From assembly GCA_028716385.1 (NCBI GenBank), contig JAQUPX010000005.1:62001-126000 (forward strand): DNA of 64,000 nucleotides, in the 5' to 3' direction. Below are positions 43,501 through 51,500 of this stretch, one piece after another (the stretch's first letter is position 1; every line of letters begins with the position of its first letter). The DNA is from a bacterium. GTDB lineage: Bacteria; Hydrothermota; UBA3073; JACQXS01; JAQTXJ01. Position numbers and translations under genes: made by a program. The notes under the pieces were generated by a model. That model ran no database searches. It saw only the letters and a list, made by a program, of their open reading frames with translations, and was not told the DNA's origin.

Positions 43501-45648
43501 ATGTTACAAGATAAAAACAGCTTAACAGTTCAGGAAAAAGAGCAAGTAATAAACTTGATTAAAGAGGGACAAGTTATTCCTAAAGAGTTATTGTATAAAC
43601 TTGCAAAAGATGATGAGGACGTGTTTTTATTTTGGAATGGCAGAAGCGAAGAGGTTACTAATGCGGTTCTACCTTTTCATTCCATTGAACATATTGATGA
43701 GCCAAGAAAAGAGGAAAAAGAGCAAATAGGGCTATTTGCAACTGACAGCAGGGGCAGACAAGAAAAGGGTTGGACAAATAAACTTATTTGGGGAGACAAT
43801 AAATTAATCATATCTTCTTTAGTAAATGGACCTTTGAGAGAGGAGATTGAGAAAGAAGGCGGATTAAAATTGATTTATATAGACCCACCTTTTGCTGTTG
43901 GGACTGATTTTTCTTTTGATATTAAAATTAATGATGATGAAGTTAGTAAGAAACCCAGTGTAATAGAAGAGATTGCTTATCGTGATACCTGGAGCAGAGG
44001 AATTTCATCCTATCTTGGTATGCTGTATGAAAGATTAAAACTGATGCATGACTTATTAGCTGATGATGGAAGTATTTATGTGCATTGTGATTACAGGGTA
44101 GATTCGTATCTTAGGCTAATATTAGATGATATTTTTGGAAAGGATAATTTCATTAATGAAATAGTGTGGTGTTATAAAGAACGTGAAACTTCAAAAAGAT
44201 TTTATAACCAAAAACACGATACCATTTTCTTTTTTGTGAAGAATAAGGAAGCAAAATATTCTTTCAATTATAATGAAATAAGAGAAGAATATTCTGTTGT
44301 AACCCTAAAAAAGTTTAAATATACAGATAACGATGGTCGTCAATACAGATTAAGATATAAAGATGGCAGAAGTGATCCCACGGAAGAGTCAGAGGATACG
44401 TATAGACAATATTTGGATGTTGGTGGAACATTGCCAAGAGATTGGTTTATTATGCCTTTTCTGAATCAAGCATCCGATGAACGAGGGGATTATGCTACTC
44501 AAAAACCTGAAGCATTACTTGAACGGATAATCAAAGCTTCTTCCAACAAAGGTGATTTAGTAGCTGATTTCTTTTGTGGTTCAGGCACTGCTCTTGCAGT
44601 TGCAGAAAAACTTGGTAGAAAGTGGCTTGGCGCAGATTTGGGCAGGTTCGCTATTCATACGACAAGAAAAAGAATGATTGATGTGCAGAGAGAATTCAAA
44701 AAAGAAAACAAACCTTACCGTGCATTTGAGCTTCTTAATCTTGGCAACTATGAAAGAAAATATTTCCTTGGTATTAATACGGATTTGCCGGAAAAAGAAC
44801 AACAGCTCCAACTTGAGCAGAAACAAGAACAATACATAAATCTTATTTTAGAAGGCTACAAAGCAAAAAGAGTTGAAGGACTTAAAACTTTACACGGACA
44901 AAAAGGGCAACGATTTGTCTATGTGGGACCAATAGATTTCCCCGTTACCAAGGCAATAATTGAGGATATTTACAAAGAATGTCAGAAAAAACTGATTACT
45001 AATGTAGATGTTTTAGGATTTGAGTTTGAAATGGGGGTAAAGCCTTATATTGAACAGGAAATGAAAGATGCAGGAGTAGACTTAAAATTAAAAAATATTC
45101 CGGTGGAAGTATTTGACAAACGAGCTGTGGAAAAAAGACAGGTAAAATTCTATGATGTTGCTTATCTTGAAGTTGAGCCAATTGTAAAAGACAAGACAGT
45201 AAAAATTAAACTAAAGGATTTTATTACTTCTTTTACTCAGGATAACTTAAAAGAAGTTGAGCAGTCTTTGAGAGCAGGCAGTAATAAAATTATTATTGAA
45301 GACGGGAAAATTCTGAAACTCACAAAAGCTGAGAATGGAGTCTTGAAAAGAGAAGTTTTAACAAAAAAATGGGAAGATTGGATGGATTATTGGGCAATAG
45401 ACTTTGACTATTCGGATAAAAAAGAGATTATCAGAATTGGGAAAAATGGAGAAGCAAAGGAAGTTTGGACAGGAAATTACATTTTCGAGAACGAATGGCA
45501 ATCATTCAGGACAAAGAAGAATCCTGAATTAGAGCTTGTTTCTATCCTACATACATACAAAAAATCCGGCAAATACAAAATAGCAGTGAGGGTTGTAGAT
45601 ATTTTTGGACAAGATACACTCCAGACAATAAATGTTAGTATTAAATAA
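43501..45648 (+). CDS. type III-like DNA methyltransferase Mod subunit
   Basis: 715 residues. The catalytic motif IV is IDPPFAVGTDFSF near residue 125 and the AdoMet-binding motif I is ADFFCGSGTALAVAEKLG near 358, the order of beta-class amino-methyltransferases such as type III Mod. A target-recognition region lies between, with YATQKPEALLERI near 340. The C-terminal 250 residues are unusual and end in HTYKKSGKYKIAVRVVDIFG, a PKD/Ig-like beta segment. It modifies an unknown recognition sequence, probably adenine N6. It is encoded 2 nt after the membrane coiled-coil gene. Confidence 0.92.
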   Translation: MLQDKNSLTVQEKEQVINLIKEGQVIPKELLYKLAKDDEDVFLFWNGRSEEVTNAVLPFHSIEHIDEPRKEEKEQIGLFATDSRGRQEKGWTNKLIWGDNKLIISSLVNGPLREEIEKEGGLKLIYIDPPFAVGTDFSFDIKINDDEVSKKPSVIEEIAYRDTWSRGISSYLGMLYERLKLMHDLLADDGSIYVHCDYRVDSYLRLILDDIFGKDNFINEIVWCYKERETSKRFYNQKHDTIFFFVKNKEAKYSFNYNEIREEYSVVTLKKFKYTDNDGRQYRLRYKDGRSDPTEESEDTYRQYLDVGGTLPRDWFIMPFLNQASDERGDYATQKPEALLERIIKASSNKGDLVADFFCGSGTALAVAEKLGRKWLGADLGRFAIHTTRKRMIDVQREFKKENKPYRAFELLNLGNYERKYFLGINTDLPEKEQQLQLEQKQEQYINLILEGYKAKRVEGLKTLHGQKGQRFVYVGPIDFPVTKAIIEDIYKECQKKLITNVDVLGFEFEMGVKPYIEQEMKDAGVDLKLKNIPVEVFDKRAVEKRQVKFYDVAYLEVEPIVKDKTVKIKLKDFITSFTQDNLKEVEQSLRAGSNKIIIEDGKILKLTKAENGVLKREVLTKKWEDWMDYWAIDFDYSDKKEIIRIGKNGEAKEVWTGNYIFENEWQSFRTKKNPELELVSILHTYKKSGKYKIAVRVVDIFGQDTLQTINVSIK

Positions 45649-45686
45649 AATTTAAGAAGAAATAAAAATTGTGGAGGGGAGTAAAT

Positions 45687-45745
45687 AGTAGGTAGTAGGA
45701 AGCAGGAAGTAGAAAGTAGAAAGTAGGAAGTAGGAAGTAGGAAGT
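45687..45745. repeat. 7-bp tandem repeat (GGAAGTA)n between Mod and the HEPN gene
   Basis: About seven or eight degenerate units of a 7-mer (GGAAGTA, with GGAAGCA and GAAAGTA variants) form an uninterrupted purine-rich track. It is non-coding, 36 nt before the downstream ATG. A strong TGGAGGAGAA ribosome site follows at about 45772-45781. Confidence 0.85.
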
Positions 45746-45781
45746 ACTTCATATTACCGAATAACCAATAGTGGAGGAGAA

Positions 45782-46633
45782 ATGAATTTACAAGACAAAA
45801 CTATTAAAAAATTACGATATTTGATAAATGACGGAACCCAAAATCGTTCCGGTCATGATTTAGTTGAATTCTTTAATCCACTCGGGTTTGACGACCATTA
45901 CGGATACCAATTCCCTACACGAGACGCTTATACCGAAAACAAATTAAATCAAATAAACAAAACCCCGAAAATGGAAGAATGCATAAAACAACTGTTTTCT
46001 CCTGTTCAGTTTGTCGCTAAAAATAAGGACTTAAATAAACATATCGTTGACTTTAACCAGTATCTGGCAGTTGATGGATATAAAATCGTCCTTGACGGTA
46101 AAAACGTTAAAATAACAACCACCGAAGAAGAAGTCATTATCCCTGTTGACAGCATTGCCGAAAATGAATTTATAAACAGGAAATTCAAAGATGTCCCTTT
46201 AGAGAAATTGGGATTAGATAATGCAATCACCGATATCCTTAAACAACGAATACAGGAAATAGTAAACTGCCTTCGTACAAACTCCCATCTGGCAACAATA
46301 TTCCTGTGCGGAAGTACGATGGAAGGAATATTACTCGCCGTCGCTACAAAAAACAAGGAAGAGTTTACCAAATCGCTCTCAAGCCCTAAAAACCCGACAG
46401 GCAAACCCAGACCGGTTTACGAATGGAGTTTAAGTGACCTTATAGATGTTGCGCACTCCCTGGATTTAATTGACGAAGACGTAAAAAAATTCAGTTATGT
46501 TTTGAGGGATTTCAGGAGTTATATTCATCCTCACAAGCAAATGTCCTCCGGGTTTAACCCGAATGAACATACGGCAAAAATATGCTGGCAGGTTGTACAG
46601 GCGAGTATTTACCAGATTTCGAGGAAGAAGTAG
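45782..46633 (+). CDS. HEPN-type abortive-infection-like protein
   Basis: 283 residues. The N-terminal domain (about 1-45) has the HDLVEFFNPLGFDDHYGYQF segment seen in abortive-infection proteins of the AbiJ-like group. The C-terminal helical domain carries VLRDFRSYIHPHKQM, an R-x6-H HEPN-type RNase motif, preceded by the conserved helix LATIFLCGSTMEGILLAVA. HEPN domains typically cleave RNA upon phage infection. It is encoded directly downstream of the type III-like R-M system with its own ribosome site, so it is a plausible additional defence gene. Family assignment is from motifs only. Confidence 0.72.
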   Translation: MNLQDKTIKKLRYLINDGTQNRSGHDLVEFFNPLGFDDHYGYQFPTRDAYTENKLNQINKTPKMEECIKQLFSPVQFVAKNKDLNKHIVDFNQYLAVDGYKIVLDGKNVKITTTEEEVIIPVDSIAENEFINRKFKDVPLEKLGLDNAITDILKQRIQEIVNCLRTNSHLATIFLCGSTMEGILLAVATKNKEEFTKSLSSPKNPTGKPRPVYEWSLSDLIDVAHSLDLIDEDVKKFSYVLRDFRSYIHPHKQMSSGFNPNEHTAKICWQVVQASIYQISRKK

Positions 46634-46957
46634 GGAGAACGGTAAGAACTGTAATTGATAGTAATTAAGAAGAAACTAACTGTAACTTATAGTAACTTGT
46701 TGTAACGGAAAACAGAGAGCATATCAGCGAATCAGAATATCAGTTGGCAGGATAGCAGAAGACCAGGTTATCAGTGAATAGAAAATCGTATATTAGCGTC
46801 CTACGCTTCGCTTCTGCCACCGCCAAGGAGGCGGGGTGCCACTTCGTGTCAGATAGAAATCCCTAATCCGCCAGAGGCGAAAAGGGCTTCGTATAACTTG
46901 TAGTAATATATAGAAGTTCAAATCCAAAGTCCAAAAACACAAAAAAATAATATAGCT
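46634..46957. repeat. right composite repeat of the restriction island (inverted relative to left)
   Basis: Read on the minus strand, it repeats the order of the left flank: ACCCCGCCTCCTTGGCGGTGG, CTGAT-type repeats, TACTATAAGTTACAG and then GTTAGTTTCTTCTTAATTAC with TATCAATTACAGTTCTTAC. It lacks the 17-bp hairpin insert of the left copy. The AGATAGAAATCCCTAAT block at 46850-46866 recurs at about 61975-61990. No gene is seen. Confidence 0.68.
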
Positions 46958-47330
46958 ACGGATTTTCACGGATACGAAATACAAAAGAGAACAGAATTCT
47001 GGACGCAGATTTCTCAGATAACAAAAGGATAAAAAATTAGAAGACTAAAAAACAAACAGATACTGCAAAAACTTTGGGAAAAAGGATTCTCGTATAGATC
47101 CACGCAGATTTGAAAATAAAAAAACAGAGTTTAAAAGGACTTATCCGGTTTTTTAATCTTGTTCAATCCATATTAAAAATCCTTTTTTGTCCGTTCATTT
47201 ATTTTTTTATCCAATTATTCTTTTTATTCTTTGTTTGTTGTCTTTTACCATGAAAATCTGCGTTTATCCCTGCCCGCCGGCTTGCCCGCCGATCTTTTTG
47301 GAGGGTCTGTTTGGAGGGTGCGTCCAAAAA
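46958..47330. repeat. copy 3 of the ~320-bp dispersed element (E3), inverted, with a GC-rich insert near one end
   Basis: On the minus strand it is collinear with E1 and E2. Relative to E2, the outer end TATCTGCGTCC is split by about 50 extra bases at 47269-47320 containing TGCCCGCCGGCTTGCCCGCC and GGAGGGTCTGTTTGGAGGG, followed by the element terminus CGTCCAAAAA. A mid-part near 47060-47090 also differs from E1/E2. Confidence 0.72.
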
Positions 47331-47645
47331 TCAATAAACCCAAATCCAAAAACACAAAAAAATAATATAGCCACGGATAACAGACACGGATTAGCACGGA
47401 TACAGAAATAAAAATCCCAAATCTAAAAACATAAACAAATAAAACCACACGATTAACACACGATTTGAAAAACAAATAGTATATCCATGCCTAACGGCAG
47501 GTAAACAGGCAGTGAATCAGCAGGTAGGAAATCAGAAGAGCAGGATATAAGATTACAGAAAATAGTTAATAGGGGATTAGTCATTAGTAAATCAACAGAG
47601 AGATTCTTCTCTACGCTCAGAATGACAGCAATAGTAGAGTAAAAA
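47331..47645. repeat. spacer downstream of gatB with dispersed repeat fragments
   Basis: CACGGATAACAGACACGGA and GATTAACACACGATTTG fragments (47373-47466), CTGAT-type repeats on the minus strand (47510-47565) and an inverted CATTCTGAG block (CAGAGAGATTCTTCTC, 47597-47612) are recognised. No gene is seen. Confidence 0.6.
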
Positions 47646-49031
47646 TTACCCCAGATTTTTTAACAGAAGGTCTTTTATTGATTGAGGGTTGGCTTTGCCT
47701 TTCGTTTCCTGCATTACCTTTCCAGTGAAAAATGCAAATAATTGCACCTTCCCCTGCTTGTAACGCTCCACTTCCGCAGGATATTGCGACAAAACCTTCT
47801 TTACCGCATTCTCGATTTCGTCCCCTCCGCTTATTTGCTTTAACCCTTTCGTCTCCACAAACTTCGCCGGGGATTCTTGCTTCTCTATAAGCTCAGGCAA
47901 TATGTCTTTTGCAGTCTTCCTTGTTATAACCCCATTCTCTATCAACGAAAGCAGTTCTGCCGTATACGCAGGCGAGAAAGTTAACTTTTCCAACGACGTT
48001 TGAAGCGTATTCATTACCGCGAGTAAATCCGAAATAATGAAATTTGCCGTTTGTTTAGGAAGAGAACATATCTTTACCGCGCTCTCATAATAGTCCGCCA
48101 TTACCTGTTCTTCACAAAGTATTTTCGCGTCCTGCTCCGGCAACTCATACTGACTTACAAACCTGCTTATTTTCGTTTCCGGTAGTTCGGGAAGAGTCGC
48201 TCTTATCTCTTCTATCCGGCTTTCCTTTAACACAAGCGGAGGTAAGTCCGGCTCGGGAAAATATCTGTAATCCTCCGAAGTTTCCTTTGTCCGCATCGGC
48301 TTCGTTACTTCCTCTTTTTCATCCCATAACAGCGTAACGTGAGTTACCTGCTCATTGTTTTCAAGCGCTTTCACCTGTCTCTGGAACTCATATTCTATGC
48401 CTTTTGAAACGGCTTTAAAAGAATTAAGGTTTTTTATTTCCGTTCTGTTGCCCATATTAACGGAGATATTCGGCTCGCACCGCATATTCCCTTTTTCCAT
48501 ATCTCCCGTGCATACTCCTATATATCTTAAAATCTGTCTCAGTTTCATCAGGTATTCAACGGCTTCGGCAGAAGATTCAATATCCGGTTCGGTAACGATT
48601 TCTATTAGCGGAACTCCACACCTGTTGAAATCAACAAGCGTTTCTTTGTCCGTATGGATTGATTTGCCTGCGTCTTCTTCAAGATGAACTCTGCGGATTC
48701 TTATTTTCCTGTTATTTACAATTATAAACCCGTTTTGTGCAAGAGGTTTGTCGTATTGTGTAATCTGGTATCCCTTTGGCAAATCCGGGTAGAAATAGTT
48801 TTTTCTTGAAAATATGGAAGTCGTGTTAACCGAGCAATTGAGCGCAAGCGCGGATTTTATTGCGAACTCGACGGCTCTTTTGTTTAATACGGGCAGAGTC
48901 CCCGGCATTCCCATACATACGGGACAGACTAAAGAATTCTGGGATGCCTGCCAGTCAAGCTTGCAACTGCAGAACAGTTTTGTTTGTGTAAGAAGCTGGG
49001 CGTGAACTTCTATGCCAACGGTTACTTTCAT
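47646..49031 (-). CDS. gatB: Asp-tRNA(Asn)/Glu-tRNA(Gln) amidotransferase subunit B
   Basis: 461-residue kinase/tRNA-binding subunit of GatCAB, which amidates misacylated Glu-tRNA-Gln and Asp-tRNA-Asn. It begins with the diagnostic TVGIEVHAQLLTQTKLFC. LVCPVCMGMPGTLPVLN carries zinc-site cysteines; RRVHLEEDAGKSIH, DFNRCGVPLIEIVTEPD and the C-terminal YqeY-like tail also match. gatA and gatC are not adjacent. A TATAAT box lies about 18 nt before the ATG and there is no SD, so the leader is very short. Confidence 0.97.
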   Translation of the reverse strand: MKVTVGIEVHAQLLTQTKLFCSCKLDWQASQNSLVCPVCMGMPGTLPVLNKRAVEFAIKSALALNCSVNTTSIFSRKNYFYPDLPKGYQITQYDKPLAQNGFIIVNNRKIRIRRVHLEEDAGKSIHTDKETLVDFNRCGVPLIEIVTEPDIESSAEAVEYLMKLRQILRYIGVCTGDMEKGNMRCEPNISVNMGNRTEIKNLNSFKAVSKGIEYEFQRQVKALENNEQVTHVTLLWDEKEEVTKPMRTKETSEDYRYFPEPDLPPLVLKESRIEEIRATLPELPETKISRFVSQYELPEQDAKILCEEQVMADYYESAVKICSLPKQTANFIISDLLAVMNTLQTSLEKLTFSPAYTAELLSLIENGVITRKTAKDILPELIEKQESPAKFVETKGLKQISGGDEIENAVKKVLSQYPAEVERYKQGKVQLFAFFTGKVMQETKGKANPQSIKDLLLKNLG

Positions 49032-49085
49032 AAATCACGAAATTAACGGATTATACATCTAAATCTATCATTATGAATATATGTT

Positions 49086-49358
49086 TTACCTGTATATAGT
49101 ATGTGTGCCTATGTCATAATAAATTACTTCATTCTCATTAAGAAATCGGAACAAAATTCGATACTTGTAATTGATATAATATGACCAATATCCTTCCAAC
49201 TCGCCTTTAAGTTTATGGGTATGAAGTCGTTTATCAAATGGATTTAATTGAAATTCTCTATCTTTTTTTTCAGCCATATACTGGATACGAACAGGAAGCT
49301 TATGAAAAGATTTTTCAAATTCAGAAGTTATATGAACTTTCATTACAGGATGCAACAT
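49086..49358 (-). CDS. RelE/ParE superfamily toxin
   Basis: 90 residues, or 85 if the second ATG (49343, MKVHITSEFEKSFHKLP) is used. It has the RelE/YafQ-like compact fold: an N-terminal helix EFEKSFHKLPVRIQYMAEKK, HKLKGELEGYWSYYINYKYRILF with the conserved GxW and R pattern, and a terminal strand EVIYYDIGTHTIY. Such toxins cleave ribosome-associated mRNA, or poison gyrase in the ParE branch. It lies 4 nt after the antitoxin stop on the same strand, giving the usual antitoxin-first order. Confidence 0.85.
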   Translation of the reverse strand: MLHPVMKVHITSEFEKSFHKLPVRIQYMAEKKDREFQLNPFDKRLHTHKLKGELEGYWSYYINYKYRILFRFLNENEVIYYDIGTHTIYR

Positions 49359-49362
49359 AATC

Positions 49363-49560
49363 TTAATGTCTAAGTTCTCTTAACGATTTTACTGTGCGGG
49401 TCTTACCGGAACGCAACTCCTTTTCTCCCTGCTGAATTTTAAATAAAACATCTTTTATTTCTGCAAGATGTTTCTGAAGTTCTTCATATTCTTGTCGTCT
49501 AATTATTACAAGCTCGTCACCATTAGTTAGACGTTTAGGAATAGTTATTGTAGGTGTCAT
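49363..49560 (-). CDS. antitoxin of the RelE-type pair
   Basis: 65 residues. The N-terminus TPTITIPKRLTNGDELVIIRRQEYEEL has a short beta-hairpin character like AbrB/Phd-type antitoxins. A helical, charged tail (about 28-65) could wrap the toxin. An ATGGAGGTGAG ribosome site precedes the ATG. Upstream, near 49578-49596, lies a roughly palindromic TTATAATACGCTATAATAA sequence overlapping the likely -10 box, suitable as an operator. The fold class is uncertain. Confidence 0.75.
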   Translation of the reverse strand: MTPTITIPKRLTNGDELVIIRRQEYEELQKHLAEIKDVLFKIQQGEKELRSGKTRTVKSLRELRH

Positions 49561-49758
49561 TTTATCTCACCTCCATTATAATACGCTATAATAAAATATC
49601 CAGTAGTCAAGCATTTTAAATTGGTTTGGTATAGAGTACACTATAGTCCCGAACTTTGTTGTGTAGTGGTGGAAATCAGTAATTTTGAGGTATTTTTTTT
49701 ATTTTTGTTAACAATCTGGTATTATACATACACGAACAACAGCGGATGTAACAAATGA

Positions 49759-50619
49759 TTATTCATATCCGAATTCTCTTAAAGCGATAGGGTCTTTTCG
49801 CCAGTTTTTCTTTACTTTAACCCATAATTCAAGATAGACTTCGTGGTCAAGAAATTTCTCAATGGACCTTCTTGCCGCAGTCCCGAGCTTCTTTATGGCT
49901 CTCCCGTCTTCGCCAAGTATAATCATTTTTTCGGAGTCTCTTTCAACGTAAATCGTAACGCTTATGTAATATTTGCCCTTTTCCCTTTCTTTGAATTCCT
50001 CGACTACGGCTGTGCTTGCATAAGGTATTTCTTCTCCGTAAAGTAAAAATATATGTTCCCTGATTATTTCCGTGACAAAAAATCTGTTGGGCCTGTCCGA
50101 GATAAAGTCTTCCGGGTAATATGGCTCGCCTTCCGGCAAATAACTGATAACCGAATCCCTTAATTTTGCCAACCCGTCATTATAAAAAGCCGACAAAGGA
50201 ACGATTTCCTTTATCATCGGGTAGTCTTTATATTTATCAACTAACGGCAGAACTTCGGTTTTGTCCCTTAATAAATCTATTTTATTAATCGCAAGAACGG
50301 TTGGTTTCTCTATCTGGCTGAGCAAATCAAGTTCCAGGTAAAACGGCTCCACGACCAGCAAAACTATATCCGTTTCTTTTAATGTGGCCAGCGCCGATTT
50401 TACCATCAACCTCTGCATAGTATACGCAGGTTTGAAGACTCCCGGCGTATCCATAAATATTACCTGGTAATCCGTGCTGTTAAGAATACCAAGGATTTTG
50501 TGCCTTGTTGTCTGCGGTTTATGCGATATGGCAGTGATTTGCTTCCCGATGATTTTATTTAATATCGTAGACTTGCCGACGTTCGGCCTGCCTACGATTG
50601 TTACGAATCCACTTTTCAT
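49759..50619 (-). CDS. era: GTPase Era
   Basis: 286 residues: an N-terminal GTPase domain with G1 GRPNVGKST, DTPGVF and NKID, and a C-terminal KH domain containing ILGEDGRAIKKLGTAARRSIEKFL. It binds 16S rRNA and acts in 30S maturation. The order ymdB-era on the minus strand with rny upstream makes an RNA-metabolism cluster. The start MKSGFVTIVGRPNVG is normal. A nested hairpin in the era-ymdB gap may separate expression levels. Confidence 0.96.
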   Translation of the reverse strand: MKSGFVTIVGRPNVGKSTILNKIIGKQITAISHKPQTTRHKILGILNSTDYQVIFMDTPGVFKPAYTMQRLMVKSALATLKETDIVLLVVEPFYLELDLLSQIEKPTVLAINKIDLLRDKTEVLPLVDKYKDYPMIKEIVPLSAFYNDGLAKLRDSVISYLPEGEPYYPEDFISDRPNRFFVTEIIREHIFLLYGEEIPYASTAVVEEFKEREKGKYYISVTIYVERDSEKMIILGEDGRAIKKLGTAARRSIEKFLDHEVYLELWVKVKKNWRKDPIALREFGYE

Positions 50620-50629
50620 ATGTATTTTT

Positions 50630-50670
50630 GACAGACAAGAACCCCGCGATGCGGGACTATAGTGTCTGTC
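50630..50670. repeat. nested hairpin between ymdB and era
   Basis: The outer arms GACAGACA (50630-50637) and TGTCTGTC (50663-50670) enclose inner arms CCCGC (50643-50647) and GCGGG (50651-50655) with GAT loop. The two-storey plan matches the hairpins at 23.9, 61.9 and 62.1 kb, with different arm sequences. Confidence 0.65.
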
Positions 50671-50702
50671 CTACCACTTACAAGAGAACCTGATTTCATA
50701 GT

Positions 50703-51500
50703 TTAATCTTCGTTTGGTTTATTATCGGGTGGCAAGGGTCTATTTATTCTTAGCGCTTTTATTTCCCTTGCTTTGCCCGTATTTTCATCTATATCCAACA
50801 TTACACCGTTAAGTTGTTCGTTTCCTTTTCCCGTATCAAACCTTTGCGGGATTCCGAGAGTAAAGTAATTCATAGATTTTTGCGCCACGACTCCTATTAC
50901 GGAATCAAAAGCTCCGGTCATTCCCGCATCCGTAATAAAAGCCGTTCCTTTCGGCAGTATTTGCGCATCCGCGGTTTGTACGTGAGTGTGCGTGCCGATA
51001 ATCGCGGATACCCTGCCGTCAAGATATTCCGCGAGAGCTCTCTTTTCCTCGCAGGTTTCCGCGTGAAAATCCACGATAATATTCGGAGTGTTTAACTTGC
51101 TTATTTCCCTGTCTGCCGCTTTGAACGGGCAGTCAATACTAGGCATAAGAGTTTTCCCCGAAAGGTTTATTACGCCGATTTTCCCGTCCATAAAAGTTCG
51201 CGCTCCTTTGCCCGGGGCAGATTCAGGATAATTTGCAGGCCTTAAAAGATTTAATGCGTTTTCAAACTCGGGAATTATTTCCTTTTTATCCCAGATATGA
51301 TTACCCGAGGTAATACAGTCAATACCGTAGTTCCTGAACTTTTTGAGGATTTTGGGTGTTATGCCGAACCCCCCTGCGGAGTTTTCTCCGTTTACGATTA
51401 CAAAATCAACATTATCCGACTTTTTCAATTCAGGCACAAGCATTGACACGACTCTTCTTCCGGGTTTCCCGAAAATATCACCGACGAACAGTATTCTCAT
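50703..51500 (-). CDS. ymdB: YmdB-type metallophosphoesterase (TIGR00282 family)
   Basis: 265-residue calcineurin-like phosphoesterase. The N-terminal RILFVGDIFGKPGRRVV provides the first metal ligand. NGENSAGGFGIT and SGNHIWDKKEI provide Asn/Glu and His ligands, and DFHAETCEEK and GTHTHVQTAD further histidines. Characterised relatives hydrolyse cyclic nucleotides and influence RNase Y activity in Bacillus. It overlaps the rny stop by 4 nt, so the classical rny-ymdB pair is conserved. Confidence 0.95.
   Translation of the reverse strand: MRILFVGDIFGKPGRRVVSMLVPELKKSDNVDFVIVNGENSAGGFGITPKILKKFRNYGIDCITSGNHIWDKKEIIPEFENALNLLRPANYPESAPGKGARTFMDGKIGVINLSGKTLMPSIDCPFKAADREISKLNTPNIIVDFHAETCEEKRALAEYLDGRVSAIIGTHTHVQTADAQILPKGTAFITDAGMTGAFDSVIGVVAQKSMNYFTLGIPQRFDTGKGNEQLNGVMLDIDENTGKAREIKALRINRPLPPDNKPNED

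Noticed and set aside
45687-45745. Possible CRISPR or direct-repeat array
   Set aside because: The unit is only 7 bp with no spacers. No CRISPR repeat-spacer pattern or cas gene was found anywhere in the window.
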